Source: Paracoccus sp. N5
GTDB taxonomy: Bacteria; Pseudomonadota; Alphaproteobacteria; Rhodobacterales; Rhodobacteraceae
NCBI RefSeq assembly: GCF_000371965.1
Contig: NZ_AQUO01000001.1
Coordinates: 1,682,001 to 1,746,000, forward strand
Length of the DNA stretch: 64,000 nucleotides
Reading direction: 5' to 3'
Under the pieces are notes generated by a model. That model saw only the letters and a list, made by a program, of their open reading frames with translations. It did not search any database and was not told where the DNA came from. Within the stretch, counting starts at the first letter, position 1. Each line of letters begins with the position of its first letter. The position numbers were made by a program, and so were the translations under genes. Positions 48,124 to 56,692 of the stretch are shown piece after piece.

Positions 48124-49808
48124 CCGTGCGGCTGGGCGTGGTGATGCTCTGCCATGACGAATTGCCCGTCGCCGCGCGCCTGGCGCGGGTCTGGGCCGAG
48201 GGCGGCGCCTCGGTCGCGGTCCATGTCGATGCCAAGGCACCGCCGGACGGGGTGGAAACCATGCGGCAGGATCTGGCCAACCTGCCGCAGGTGGTGTTCA
48301 GCCCGCGCCATTCCTGCGAATGGGGCATGTTCAGCCTGGTCAAGGCCACGCAGGACGCCGCCGCGCTGCTGCTGGACCGGTTCGAGGACGTGACCCATGT
48401 GCTGGTGGTCTCGGGCTCCTGCCTGCCCTTGCGGCCGGTCGCCGACCTGGTGGCCTTCCTGGCGCTGCATCCGCGCCGCGACTTCATCGAAAGCGTGACG
48501 GCGGCCGATGTCGGCTGGACCGTGGGCGGGCTGAACGAGGAACGCTTCACCCTGCGCTTTCCCTTCTCGTTCCGGCGCCGCAGAAAGCTCTTCGACCGCT
48601 ATGTCGCCTTGCAGCGCCGGTTGCGCTTTCGCCGCCGCATCCCGCAGGGGCTGGTGCCGCACCTGGGCTCGCAATGGTGGTGCCTGACCCGGACCACGCT
48701 GCGCGCCATCCTGGCCGATCCGCGCCGGGCCGAGTTCGACCGCTATTTCGCCAAGGTCTGGATCCCGGACGAGAGCTATTTCCAGACCCTGGCCCGCCGC
48801 CATTCGCAGAATATCGAAAGCCGGTCGCTGACGCTGGCCAAGTTCGACGGCCAGGGCAAGCCCTATATCTTCTACGACGACCATCTGGAGATGCTGGAGC
48901 AGTCGCGCTGTTTCGTCGCCCGCAAGATCTGGCGCGGCGCGGCGCGGCTGCATGCGCATTTCCCGCATGGCGACCCGGCCCGCCCCGCGGCCGACGAGCC
49001 GCGCCCCGAGCGGCTGGACCGCGTCATCGGCCAGGCCGTCGCCCGCCGCAGCCTGGGCCGGCCCGGGCTTTACATGCAAAGCCGCTTTCCGCTGAAGGAC
49101 CGCGAGAACGGCAAGACCTCGGCGCCCTATGCCGTGTTGCAGGGCTTCACCGACCTGTTTCCCGAGTTCGAATCCTGGCTGGCCGAACGGGTGGACGCCG
49201 ATGTGCACGGCCATCTTTTCGCCGTGCATGGCGCCGAATTCGCCGGCCGGGCGCCGATCGGGCCGGGCGGGCTGTCGGACAGCGCGGCGCTGCGCGATCT
49301 CGACCCGCGCGGCTTCGTCGCCAACCTGATCCGCATGTCGGACCGGATGCCGCTGTGGCAGTTCAGCCCGCGCGACGGGCAAGAGATGAACTGGTTCACC
49401 GCCACCGACCCGAATGCCCGCATCTTCGTCATCACCGGCGCCTGGGCGGTGCCGCTTTTGCATTCCGACATGCCCTTCGACGACATCCGCCGCGTCGCCG
49501 CCATCCTGCAACGCACGGAACTGGCGCAGATGGAGGTGCTGCACTCGGTCTGGCTCAAGGCACAGACCCAGGTCTGGGACCTGGGCGATTTCTGCGCCCG
49601 CCCCGCCGCCGTGCTGGGCGGCATCCTGCGCGCGCTTGGTGCCGACCCCGAGGCCGCCGCCGACCTGCCGCCCATGCGCGAGATCGCCGGCATGGGCCGA
49701 TTCCTGCAACGCCTGCGCAATGCCGGGCTGCGCCCGCAGCTGATGGGCGATTTCCCCGCCTCCGACACCGCCCCCTCCGTTCCGCCGCAAGAAAGACCCG
49801 CGCCATGA
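48120..49808 (+). CDS. GT14-like beta-1,6-N-acetylglucosaminyltransferase with DUF5927
   Basis: 562 residues. The N-terminal half (about 1-270) resembles the Branch/core-2 (GT14) family: LGVVMLCHDELPVAARLARV, VAVHVDAKAPPDGV, FSPRHSCEWGMFSLVKATQD, VLVVSGSCLPLRPVADLVAF, LGSQWWCLTR and PDESYFQTLARRHSQN. The C-terminal half (about 300-550) corresponds to DUF5927, of unknown function (ENGKTSAPYAVLQGFTDLFP; FVITGAWAVPLLHSDMPFDD). The product may branch or xylosylate/GlcNAc-ylate a glycan. Its stop overlaps the sulfotransferase start (ATGA). Confidence 0.82.
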   Translation: MTVRLGVVMLCHDELPVAARLARVWAEGGASVAVHVDAKAPPDGVETMRQDLANLPQVVFSPRHSCEWGMFSLVKATQDAAALLLDRFEDVTHVLVVSGSCLPLRPVADLVAFLALHPRRDFIESVTAADVGWTVGGLNEERFTLRFPFSFRRRRKLFDRYVALQRRLRFRRRIPQGLVPHLGSQWWCLTRTTLRAILADPRRAEFDRYFAKVWIPDESYFQTLARRHSQNIESRSLTLAKFDGQGKPYIFYDDHLEMLEQSRCFVARKIWRGAARLHAHFPHGDPARPAADEPRPERLDRVIGQAVARRSLGRPGLYMQSRFPLKDRENGKTSAPYAVLQGFTDLFPEFESWLAERVDADVHGHLFAVHGAEFAGRAPIGPGGLSDSAALRDLDPRGFVANLIRMSDRMPLWQFSPRDGQEMNWFTATDPNARIFVITGAWAVPLLHSDMPFDDIRRVAAILQRTELAQMEVLHSVWLKAQTQVWDLGDFCARPAAVLGGILRALGADPEAAADLPPMREIAGMGRFLQRLRNAGLRPQLMGDFPASDTAPSVPPQERPAP

Positions 49809-51199
49809 CCCAGCCTTTCCGCAGCTTCGTCATCTTCGCCGAGATGCGCACCGGCTCGAACCTGCTCGAGGCGACGCTGAATGCGCTCAAGCGCGTCACC
49901 TGCTTCGGCGAGGCCTTCAACCCCTACATGATGGGCTGGCCCGACAAGACCGAGCTCAAGGGCATCACCATGGCCGAGCGCGACGCCGATCCGCACCGGC
50001 TGCTGGCGGCGATCTTCGACAAGCCGAACCACCTGCCGGGCTTCCGCTATTTCCACGACCACGATCCGCGCGTGTTCGACGCCATCATGGAGGACCGGGC
50101 CTGCGCCAAGATCGTGCTGACCCGCAATCCCGTGGACAGCTATGTCTCGACCGCGCTTGCCCGCGCCACCAACCAGTGGAAGCTGAACGAGACCGAGACC
50201 CCAATCCCCGCCGCCGCCCGCTTCGATGCCGAGGAATTCCGCCAGGTGACGGGCGAGATCGAGGCGTTCCAGCTGAAGGTGCTGCACCGGTTGCAGGTCA
50301 CGGGGCAGGCCGGCTTCTGGCTGGGCTACGAGGATCTGCGCGACGCCGAGGTGATGACCGGGCTGCTGCATTGGCTGGGCCGCACCGACCTCGAGCGGGT
50401 CGAGCCGGCCAATGACCAGGTGCCGCAGAACCCGCGCGAGCTTTCCGAGAAGGTCGAGAACTTCGACGAGATGCAGGCGGAACTGGCGCGGCTCGACCCG
50501 TTCATGCTGCGCAAGATCCCGAATTTCGAGCCGAGGAAGGGCCCGGCCGTGCCCTCGTTCCTGGGGGCCGAGGCGGGCAAGGGGCTGATCTTCATGCCGA
50601 TGAAGGGCGGGCCTTCGGACAGCGTGACGCGCTGGCTGCGCGCTATGGGCGAGGTCTCGGGCGATTTCAACCAGAACAGCCTGCGGCAATGGAAGCGCCA
50701 GCATGTCGGCCACCGCAGCTTCACCGTGCTGCGCCATCCGCTGCTGCGCGCTTGGGCGGCCTTCGACAGCCTGCTGCGCGGCAGGAATGCCGAGCTGCGC
50801 CAGATCCTGCGCGACATCCACCGCGTCGCGCTGCCGCCCGATGCCGAACTGGCCGCGATGGACGACAGCCGCAAGGCCGAGCTTTTCGCGGCCTTCCTCG
50901 ACTTCCTGCGCCGCAATCTGAATGCCCAGACCACGCTGCCCTGCTATCCCGGCTGGGCCAGCCAGTCCGAGGTGCTGGCCGGTTTCGCCCGCTTCGGCGC
51001 CCCGGACATGGTGCTGCGCGAAAGCGACCTGCCGCGCGACCTCAACTGGCTGGCGGCCAGCGCCGGCATCCGCGCGCCCGCCGACCTGCCGGACCCCGAG
51101 CCCTTCCCGGATTTCCTGAACGAACAGGAACTGCGCGGCGCGGCGAAAAAGGCCTATCTGCGCGATTACGTCGCCTTCGGCTTCGGCGGCCAGCCCTGA
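49805..51199 (+). CDS. Sulfotransferase, possibly two-module
   Basis: 464 residues, long for a bacterial sulfotransferase (about 250-300). The N-terminal module has the PAPS 5'-phosphosulfate loop FVIFAEMRTGSNLLEATL (8-25) and the 3'-phosphate loop KIVLTRNPVDSYVSTALA (102-119), like nodulation-type (NodH) sulfotransferases. A second pair of similar elements may occur at 260-280 (GLIFMPMKGGPSDSVTRWLR) and 305-320 (SFTVLRHPLLRAWAAF), though the first lacks the usual Gly-Thr/Ser after the loop. It probably sulfates the glycan built by the three preceding glycosyltransferases. Last gene of the coupled set. Confidence 0.82.
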   Translation: MTQPFRSFVIFAEMRTGSNLLEATLNALKRVTCFGEAFNPYMMGWPDKTELKGITMAERDADPHRLLAAIFDKPNHLPGFRYFHDHDPRVFDAIMEDRACAKIVLTRNPVDSYVSTALARATNQWKLNETETPIPAAARFDAEEFRQVTGEIEAFQLKVLHRLQVTGQAGFWLGYEDLRDAEVMTGLLHWLGRTDLERVEPANDQVPQNPRELSEKVENFDEMQAELARLDPFMLRKIPNFEPRKGPAVPSFLGAEAGKGLIFMPMKGGPSDSVTRWLRAMGEVSGDFNQNSLRQWKRQHVGHRSFTVLRHPLLRAWAAFDSLLRGRNAELRQILRDIHRVALPPDAELAAMDDSRKAELFAAFLDFLRRNLNAQTTLPCYPGWASQSEVLAGFARFGAPDMVLRESDLPRDLNWLAASAGIRAPADLPDPEPFPDFLNEQELRGAAKKAYLRDYVAFGFGGQP

Positions 51200-51211
51200 G
51201 CCGGCCCCGCC

Positions 51212-52144
51212 CTAACCCTGCGGCGTCATCGCCTTGCGCTGGCGGTTGCGCTCCAGCCCCAGCTGGCGCTCGCGCCAGATGATCAGGATGCCGGCCAGGA
51301 TCACCAGCGCGGCGCCGGCCAGCATGGTCAGCGTCGGCGCCTCGCCGAAGACATACCAGCCGATGGCCAGCGCCAGCAGCATCGAGCAATATTCGAAGGG
51401 CGCGATCAGCGAGGCATCGGCAAAACGATAGGCCGAGGTCAGCAGGATCTGCGCGAAGCCGCCCAGCAGGCCGATGGCGATCAGCGTCAGCGTGGTTTGC
51501 AGGTCCGTCGCCACCCAGCCGAAGGGCAGGGTCAAGAGCCCCAGCACGGTCGAGGTCAGCGAGAACCAGAACACGATGGCCGAGGTCTGTTCCTCTTGCG
51601 CGAGCTTGCGCACGAAGATCATCGCCAGCGCCGTGCAGGCCGCCGCCGACAGCGCCACCATGGCGCCCAGGCTCTGCTGCAGGCCGCCGGCGCCCTGGCC
51701 CAGCCGGGGCGACAGCACGATCACCACCCCGACCAGCCCCAGCAGCACCATGCCCAGGCGAAAGGCCCGCACCTCTTCGCCCAGGAACATGGCGGCAAAG
51801 ATCACCGTCATCAGCGGCGCGGCATAGCCCAGCGTGGTGGCCTCGGGAAAGGGCAGCAGCGCCAGCGCCCAGAAGCTCAGCACCATGGCGCAGGTGCCGA
51901 TGATGCCGCGATAGAAATGCCCGATCGGGCGAAAGGTGCGCAGCCCGGTGCGCAGGTCGCCCCGCCAGGCCAGCCAGCCCAGGATCACCGGAATGGCGAA
52001 GAACGAGCGAAAGAACACCTGCTGGCCCGGCGGCACGCCCAAGCCCCCCTCGGAGGTGGCCTTGACCAGCGTGCCCATCAGCGTGAACACCAGGACGCTG
52101 AGGCATTTCAGGATGATGCCGCGCAGCGGGCTTTGAGGGATCAT
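51212..52144 (-). CDS. EamA/DMT family transporter
   Basis: 310 residues, ten hydrophobic helices in two EamA repeats (about 10-140 and 155-290). FFRSFFAIPVILGWLAWRGD and LPFPEATTLGYAAPLMTVIF are in the first repeat, ILLTSAYRFADASLIAPFEY in the second, the usual DMT pattern. It exports or imports a small metabolite, unidentified. Its start overlaps the queG stop (ATGA, 52141-52144), so it is coupled to queG. It converges with the sulfotransferase gene. Confidence 0.92.
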   Translation of the reverse strand: MIPQSPLRGIILKCLSVLVFTLMGTLVKATSEGGLGVPPGQQVFFRSFFAIPVILGWLAWRGDLRTGLRTFRPIGHFYRGIIGTCAMVLSFWALALLPFPEATTLGYAAPLMTVIFAAMFLGEEVRAFRLGMVLLGLVGVVIVLSPRLGQGAGGLQQSLGAMVALSAAACTALAMIFVRKLAQEEQTSAIVFWFSLTSTVLGLLTLPFGWVATDLQTTLTLIAIGLLGGFAQILLTSAYRFADASLIAPFEYCSMLLALAIGWYVFGEAPTLTMLAGAALVILAGILIIWRERQLGLERNRQRKAMTPQG

Positions 52145-53199
52145 GGCAGGCGCTCGCAGGCCCAGCGTGCCGCATCGGCCACGGCGGGATCAGGGTCGTT
52201 CAGCAAGCCATCGGCCACGGGGCGCAGATGCGCAAGGCCCGAATTGCCGATGGCGTAAAGCACGTTCCGGACCATGCGGTCGCGGCCGATGCGCTTGATC
52301 GGGCTGCCCGAGAAGCGTTCGCGAAAGCCCGCGTCGTCCAGCGCCGCCAATTCGGCCAGCGCCGGGCCGCCATGCGGTCCGTGATAACGCAGCTCGGTCG
52401 CGGCCTGGGCGAACTTGTTCCAGGGACAGGCGGCCAGGCAATCGTCGCAGCCATAGATGCGATTGCCCAGCATGGGCCGCAGCTCGGGGTCCACCGGCCC
52501 CCTGTGCTCGATGGTCAGATAGGAGATGCAGCGCCGCGCATCCAGCTGATAGGGGGCCGGAAAGGCGCGCGTGGGGCAGGCGTCGAGGCAGGCCCGGCAG
52601 GAACCGCAATGGCTGCGCTCGGCCGCGTCCTTCGGCAGGTCCAGCGTGGTGAAGATCGCGCCGAGGAAGAACCAGCTTCCCAGGTCCCGCGACAGCAGGT
52701 TGGTGTGCTTGCCCTGCCAGCCCAGCCCGGCCGCCTGCGCCAGCGGCTTTTCCATCACCGGGGCGGTGTCGACGAAGACCTTGATCTCGGCCCCGGTCAA
52801 CTGCACCAGCCAGCCGCCCAGGCGCTTCAGCCGCTTCTTCACCAGGTCGTGGTAATCCTTGCCCTGGGCATAGACGCTGACCGCGCCGCGATCCTTGTGG
52901 TGGATGATCTCCAACGGGTCGTGCTCGGGCGTATAGAGCTCGGCCAGCATGATGACGGACCGCGCCGCGGGCCACAGCGCGGCGGGCGAGGCGCGCCAAT
53001 GGCTGCGTTCGGCCATCCATTCCATCTGGCCATGGCGGCCCTCGGCCAGGAAGGCCGCCAGCCGCTCGGGCAGCTGCGGAGCCGCGTCGGGGGCGCAGAT
53101 GCCAAGGGCATTGAAACCCTCGGCCCGGGCCTGTTCCTGCAGCCGGGACCGGATCTCGGCCGGGTCGGAGATCCTGGTCCTAGAAGTCGAGCAGGGCAT
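52141..53199 (-). CDS. queG: Epoxyqueuosine reductase
   Basis: 352 residues. The cobalamin-binding N-terminal part is followed by two [4Fe-4S] motifs, CGSCRACLDACPTRAF and CDDCLAACPWNKFAQAA, and a C-terminal HEAT-like region. QueG reduces epoxyqueuosine to queuosine at the wobble base of GUN tRNAs. Start taken as ATG 53199 (MPCSTSRTRISDP), which overlaps the end of the GST gene by 20 bases; its ribosome site is weak, and translational coupling with the GST is likely. Confidence 0.92.
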   Translation of the reverse strand: MPCSTSRTRISDPAEIRSRLQEQARAEGFNALGICAPDAAPQLPERLAAFLAEGRHGQMEWMAERSHWRASPAALWPAARSVIMLAELYTPEHDPLEIIHHKDRGAVSVYAQGKDYHDLVKKRLKRLGGWLVQLTGAEIKVFVDTAPVMEKPLAQAAGLGWQGKHTNLLSRDLGSWFFLGAIFTTLDLPKDAAERSHCGSCRACLDACPTRAFPAPYQLDARRCISYLTIEHRGPVDPELRPMLGNRIYGCDDCLAACPWNKFAQAATELRYHGPHGGPALAELAALDDAGFRERFSGSPIKRIGRDRMVRNVLYAIGNSGLAHLRPVADGLLNDPDPAVADAARWACERLP

Positions 53200-53869
53200 A
53201 ATGCGGTGCCGGGTGGACGCCCGGCAGGTGGTCGGCCAAGAGGCTGCGGAAGGCCGGCCGCGACTTGATCTTGGCATACCATTCCTGCACCTCGGTCGAA
53301 TAGGTCCAGTCCACGTCCGAGATGTAGTCGAGGCACGAGAGATGCGCCGCGGCGGCGAAATCCGCCAGCGTCATCGCATCGCCGGCCAGCCAGCGGCGAT
53401 GCTCCAGGAGGCTGCGCATGTAGTCGAGGTGATAGCGGATCGCCGACAGCCCGGCCTTGACCGTGCGCGAATCCGGATAGCCCAGGCGCATGACCTTCTT
53501 CCAGACCCGCTCGGTCATCACCGGCTTGGTCACCTCGGCGTTGAACTTGTCGTCGAACCAGGCGCAGAGCCGGCGGACCTCGTAGCGTTCGATGGCGGCA
53601 TGGGGCATCAGCGCCGGCTGCGGGATGGTTTCGTCCAGGTATTCGCAGATCGCCTGGCTTTCGGCCATCAGCCGGCCGTCCATGCGCAGCACCGGCAGCT
53701 TGCCGGCCGGGTTGCGGCGCAGGATCTCGGACCCCGGCTCCCAGAAGCGGTCCTCGACCAGCTCGACCTCGACCCGCTTCTCGGCCAGCACCAGCCGCAC
53801 CTTGCGGCAATAAGGTGACAGCGCGACGTGATAGAGGCGGATCGTGGAATTGGGCGAGGAATTGTTCAT
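53180..53869 (-). CDS. Glutathione S-transferase family protein
   Basis: 229 residues. Thioredoxin-like domain (about 10-90) beginning IRLYHVALSPYCRKVRLVLA, with the cis-Pro in NPAGKLPVLRMDGRLMAESQ, then the helical domain ending near YAKIKSRPAFRSLLADHLPG. SPYCRKV places a Cys in the active-site position, so it may be an omega- or beta-like, thiol-transfer GST. Start ATG 53869 (MNNSSPNSTIRLYH). Upstream of queG. Confidence 0.88.
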   Translation of the reverse strand: MNNSSPNSTIRLYHVALSPYCRKVRLVLAEKRVEVELVEDRFWEPGSEILRRNPAGKLPVLRMDGRLMAESQAICEYLDETIPQPALMPHAAIERYEVRRLCAWFDDKFNAEVTKPVMTERVWKKVMRLGYPDSRTVKAGLSAIRYHLDYMRSLLEHRRWLAGDAMTLADFAAAAHLSCLDYISDVDWTYSTEVQEWYAKIKSRPAFRSLLADHLPGVHPAPHYALLDF

Positions 53870-53908
53870 CTGGGAAAAACCGTGCGTGGCTGGGCCTTCG
53901 GGTTGATA

Positions 53909-53922
53909 CGCCCCGGGGGGCG
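53909..53922 (-). terminator. Hairpin downstream of mtgA
   Basis: CGCCCC (53909-53914) and GGGGCG (53917-53922) form a compact G+C hairpin 24 bases beyond the mtgA stop, very like the one after the bc1 operon. Confidence 0.5.
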
Positions 53923-53945
53923 CGTTTTCAACCGCGATGCGCGGA

Positions 53946-54692
53946 TCAGCGCCCAAGCACCAGGCAGGAATCGCGCCCGTCCGCCCGGATCGTCTGCGCG
54001 CCGCTGACGATGGACCGCGTCCGGGCCGAGCCGGTCTGCGGGTTGCGCGTCCGGGGCGAGGGCAGGATCGAGGCCAGCGCCGCCGATTGCGCCAGCGTCA
54101 GCTTGTCGGGCGTGGTCTTGAAGTAATACTCGGCCGCCGCATGGACGCCAAAGACGCCGCGGCCGAATTCGGCGATGTTCAGATAGACCTCGACGATGCG
54201 GCGCTTGGACCACAGCGCCTCCAGCATCGGCGTATAGGCGGTCTCCATCACCTTGCGCGGCCAGCTGCGGCCCTGCCACAGGAACACGTTCTTGGCGGTC
54301 TGCTGGGTGATGGTCGAGGCGCCCCGGCTGGAGCCCGAGGCGATGACCTTGCGGATCTCGACCATGTCGAAGCCCCAATGCGCGCAGAAATTCGCGTCCT
54401 CGGCCGCGACCACGGCGCGGACCATGTGGGGCGACATCTCGTCCAGATCGACCCATGCCCGGCTGGCGCGGCCGGGAAATTCGCCCTGGCCCTGGATGAT
54501 GGTCCAGGTCGTCGGCGGGTTGATGAAGGAAAACAGGAAGACCAGCACGAACATCAGCGCCAGCAGCCGAAGCCCGATCCAGCGCGTCCAACCCCACAGC
54601 CACAGCGCGGCGCGCCGCAAGGGCCGCCAGCGCCGGGGCACGGCGGGCGGCATGTCCTGCGGGTCGTCAATGGTCTGGCTGCGGCGGGGCAT
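53946..54692 (-). CDS. mtgA: Monofunctional biosynthetic peptidoglycan transglycosylase
   Basis: 248 residues. One N-terminal membrane helix (about 35-55) anchors a GT51 domain: AAEDANFCAHWGFD with the catalytic Glu, GSSRGASTITQQTAKNVFLW and RSWPRKVMETAYTPMLEAL with the second Glu region, then KRRIVEVYLNIAEFGRGVFG. It polymerises lipid II glycan strands on the periplasmic side. No transpeptidase domain, matching MtgA. Start at ATG 54692. Confidence 0.95.
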   Translation of the reverse strand: MPRRSQTIDDPQDMPPAVPRRWRPLRRAALWLWGWTRWIGLRLLALMFVLVFLFSFINPPTTWTIIQGQGEFPGRASRAWVDLDEMSPHMVRAVVAAEDANFCAHWGFDMVEIRKVIASGSSRGASTITQQTAKNVFLWQGRSWPRKVMETAYTPMLEALWSKRRIVEVYLNIAEFGRGVFGVHAAAEYYFKTTPDKLTLAQSAALASILPSPRTRNPQTGSARTRSIVSGAQTIRADGRDSCLVLGR

Positions 54693-54732
54693 GGCCGCGT
54701 CCTGTCACGGCCATGGCCCCTGCGTCAAGCGA

Positions 54733-55290
54733 TCAGGCGCCGGCAGGCGGGGCGGTGGGGGCCGCATCGGCCTGCGGCACCCCCAGCGCGGCGCCCAGCT
54801 TGCCGCCGGCAAAGGCTTCGCGCAGCTTTTCCTCCTCGGCATCGGGCAGCGAGCTTTGCAGCACCCGGCCCTTCAGGTGGAAGCCTTCCAGCCGCGCCAG
54901 CACCTTGTCGGCGGTCATCTTGCGCACCAGGATGAACACGGCCGAGCCGCCGGGCGGGATGGAATGGCCCAGCTCGCGCATGAAATCGTCGTTGATGCCG
55001 ATGTCCGACAGCTTGCCGGCCAGCGCGCCCGAGGCCGCGCCGACCGCGGCGCCCAGCAGCGGGTTCAGGAACAGCAGCCCGACCAGCGTGCCCCAGAAGC
55101 CGCCGCCAAGCGCACCGGCGGCGGTCAGGTTCATCGCCTGGTGCAGCTTGATGTCCTCGGCCGTGGGGCGGGTGACGACCACGGCGTCCTCGAGCTCGAT
55201 CAGGTATTCCTTCTGCATCTTCACCAGTTCGGTGCGCAGCTCGAAGCCCGAGGCCTCGTCGTCGAAGGCGATGACAAGCAGGTCTGACAT
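54733..55290 (-). CDS. DUF1269 domain membrane-associated protein
   Basis: 185 residues. A ferredoxin-like N-terminal part (MSDLLVIAFDDEASGFELRT) is followed by a glycine-rich hydrophobic hairpin (about 57-95; GGFWGTLVGLLFLNPLLGAA and GAASGALAGKLSDIGI) and a polar C-terminus that ends in an Ala/Pro-rich tail. This is the DUF1269 family, linked to stress responses but without a defined activity. AGGA is present in the leader before ATG 55290. Isolated gene. Confidence 0.88.
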   Translation of the reverse strand: MSDLLVIAFDDEASGFELRTELVKMQKEYLIELEDAVVVTRPTAEDIKLHQAMNLTAAGALGGGFWGTLVGLLFLNPLLGAAVGAASGALAGKLSDIGINDDFMRELGHSIPPGGSAVFILVRKMTADKVLARLEGFHLKGRVLQSSLPDAEEEKLREAFAGGKLGAALGVPQADAAPTAPPAGA

Positions 55291-55378
55291 GGCGGAAATC
55301 CTTTCCTACAGGGGTCCGCCGGCCAACGCCGCGGCGCGGCGCCGGGTTCCTGCGGCGCCGTGTCGCTGGCCGGGACGG

Positions 55379-55399
55379 CGGCGCGCCCCGGCCGCGCCG
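55379..55399 (-). terminator. Hairpin after the ChoX-like gene
   Basis: CGGCGCG (55379-55385) and CGCGCCG (55393-55399) form a 7-bp stem one base beyond the stop codon at 55401. Confidence 0.55.
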
Positions 55400-55400
55400 G

Positions 55401-56342
55401 TCACTTGACCGAGGCCATCACCGCATCGGCGCCGGGCTTGCCGTCCAGCGTGGTCACGCCGTCCAGCCATTTCGCCACCGGCTCGGGGTTGGCGGCGATC
55501 CAGGCCTTGGCGGCCTCGGCCGCATCGGCGCCGTCATCCAGGATATTGCCCATCAGCACGTTTTCCATGTCGACGGTAAAGGTCAGCTGGCTGAACAGCT
55601 TGGCCACGTTCGGGCATTGCGCGACCCAGTCCTTGCGCGCGACGGTATGCACGGTCGCGCCGCCGAAGTCCGGGCCGAATTCCTCGTCCCCGCCCGACAG
55701 GTAGGTGATGGCGAAGTTGACGTTCATCGGATGCGGCGCCCAGGCCAGGAAGACCGAGGGCGTCTTGGCGGCATCGTTGCGCGCGACCTGCGCCAGCATC
55801 GCCTGTTCGCCCGATTCCACCAGCTCCCAGTCGCCCAGGCCGAACTTGTCGGCGTCGATCATCTTCTGGATCGACTGGTTCGCCGGCGCGCCGGGCTCGA
55901 TGCCGTAGATCTTGCCCTGGAAGGCGTCCTTATGCGCGTCGAGATCGGCGAAATCCTTGACGTTCAGGTCCTTGGCGGCGTCGGTCACGGCCAGGGTGAA
56001 CTTGGCGCCCTCGAGGTTCTGCACCAGTTCCTGCGTCTTGCCCGAGGCTTCCAGGTCGTCGCGGAACTTCTGCTGCGCCGGCATCCAGTTGCCCAGGAAG
56101 ACGTCGGTCTCGCCCTTCTTCAGCGCCTCATAGCCGATGGGCACCGAGAGCGTGGCGATGTCCGGGGTATAGCCCAGCCCGGTCAGCACCGCATTCGCCA
56201 CGCCGTTGGTGGCGGTGATGTCGGTCCAGCCCGGGTCCGACAGATGCACGGTGGCGCAGGCCTGCGGATCGGCGGCGAAGGCGGGGGCGGCCACCAGCGC
56301 AAGGGCCAGGGCGGTCGGGGCAAGCAGGGGGGGTCTTTGCAT
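55401..56342 (-). CDS. ChoX-like choline/glycine betaine substrate-binding protein
   Basis: 313 residues with a cleavable signal (MQRPPLLAPTALALALVAAP). The mature protein is of the ProX/OpuAC type: VHLSDPGWTDITATNGVANA, GYEALKKGETDVFLGNWMPA and FLAWAPHPMNVNFAITYLSG, with aromatic residues suited to cation-pi binding of a quaternary amine. Close to rhizobial ChoX (choline). No permease (ChoW) or ATPase (ChoV) gene is next to it in the window: the neighbours are a tRNA upstream and a DUF1269 gene downstream. Confidence 0.85.
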   Translation of the reverse strand: MQRPPLLAPTALALALVAAPAFAADPQACATVHLSDPGWTDITATNGVANAVLTGLGYTPDIATLSVPIGYEALKKGETDVFLGNWMPAQQKFRDDLEASGKTQELVQNLEGAKFTLAVTDAAKDLNVKDFADLDAHKDAFQGKIYGIEPGAPANQSIQKMIDADKFGLGDWELVESGEQAMLAQVARNDAAKTPSVFLAWAPHPMNVNFAITYLSGGDEEFGPDFGGATVHTVARKDWVAQCPNVAKLFSQLTFTVDMENVLMGNILDDGADAAEAAKAWIAANPEPVAKWLDGVTTLDGKPGADAVMASVK

Positions 56343-56504
56343 GGGTCGGGGCCTCCGGGTTTCGGGTCGCGCGCATGTCGCGCGATTGCCCGGGTATCAG
56401 CCCACAAGGCGGGTCGTCGCGCAAGAGACTATCGCAGCGCCCGCCCGGCGACGGATCGCGACCTTGACGAATGCCGCGGCGTCGATCAAAGGTGACGGCG
56501 GTCT

Positions 56505-56580
56505 GGGCCTGTAGCTCAATGGTCAGAGCAGGGCGCTCATAACGCCTTGGTTGGGGGTTCAAGTCCCTCCGGGCCTACCA
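56505..56580 (+). tRNA. tRNA with CAU anticodon, probably tRNA-Ile2 (lysidine)
   Basis: A complete 76-base cloverleaf including encoded CCA. Acceptor GGGCCTG pairs with CGGGCCT, D-arm GCTC/GAGC, anticodon stem GGGCG/CGCCT around CTCATAA, T-arm GGGGG/CCCTC around TTCAAGT. Anticodon CAU could be Met or Ile2. The GGGCCTG acceptor and the TTGGTT variable region resemble tRNA-Ile(CAU), whose C34 becomes lysidine, more than elongator Met. Confidence 0.92.
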
Positions 56581-56692
56581 GCCATCCCTGTCCCGAACGC
56601 CCGCGCCCCGCGCGCGAGGGGCCTTGATCCCGTCCCGCCGTCCCGGCATGGATGCGGGCAGGACAGCGCGGCGACGCGCGGGGGAGGGGAAC

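Noticed and set aside
56505..56580. Elongator tRNA-Met as the identity of the CAU tRNA
   Set aside because: Possible, but the acceptor stem and variable-loop pattern fit tRNA-Ile2 better. Not fully excluded without comparison to the other CAU tRNAs of the genome.
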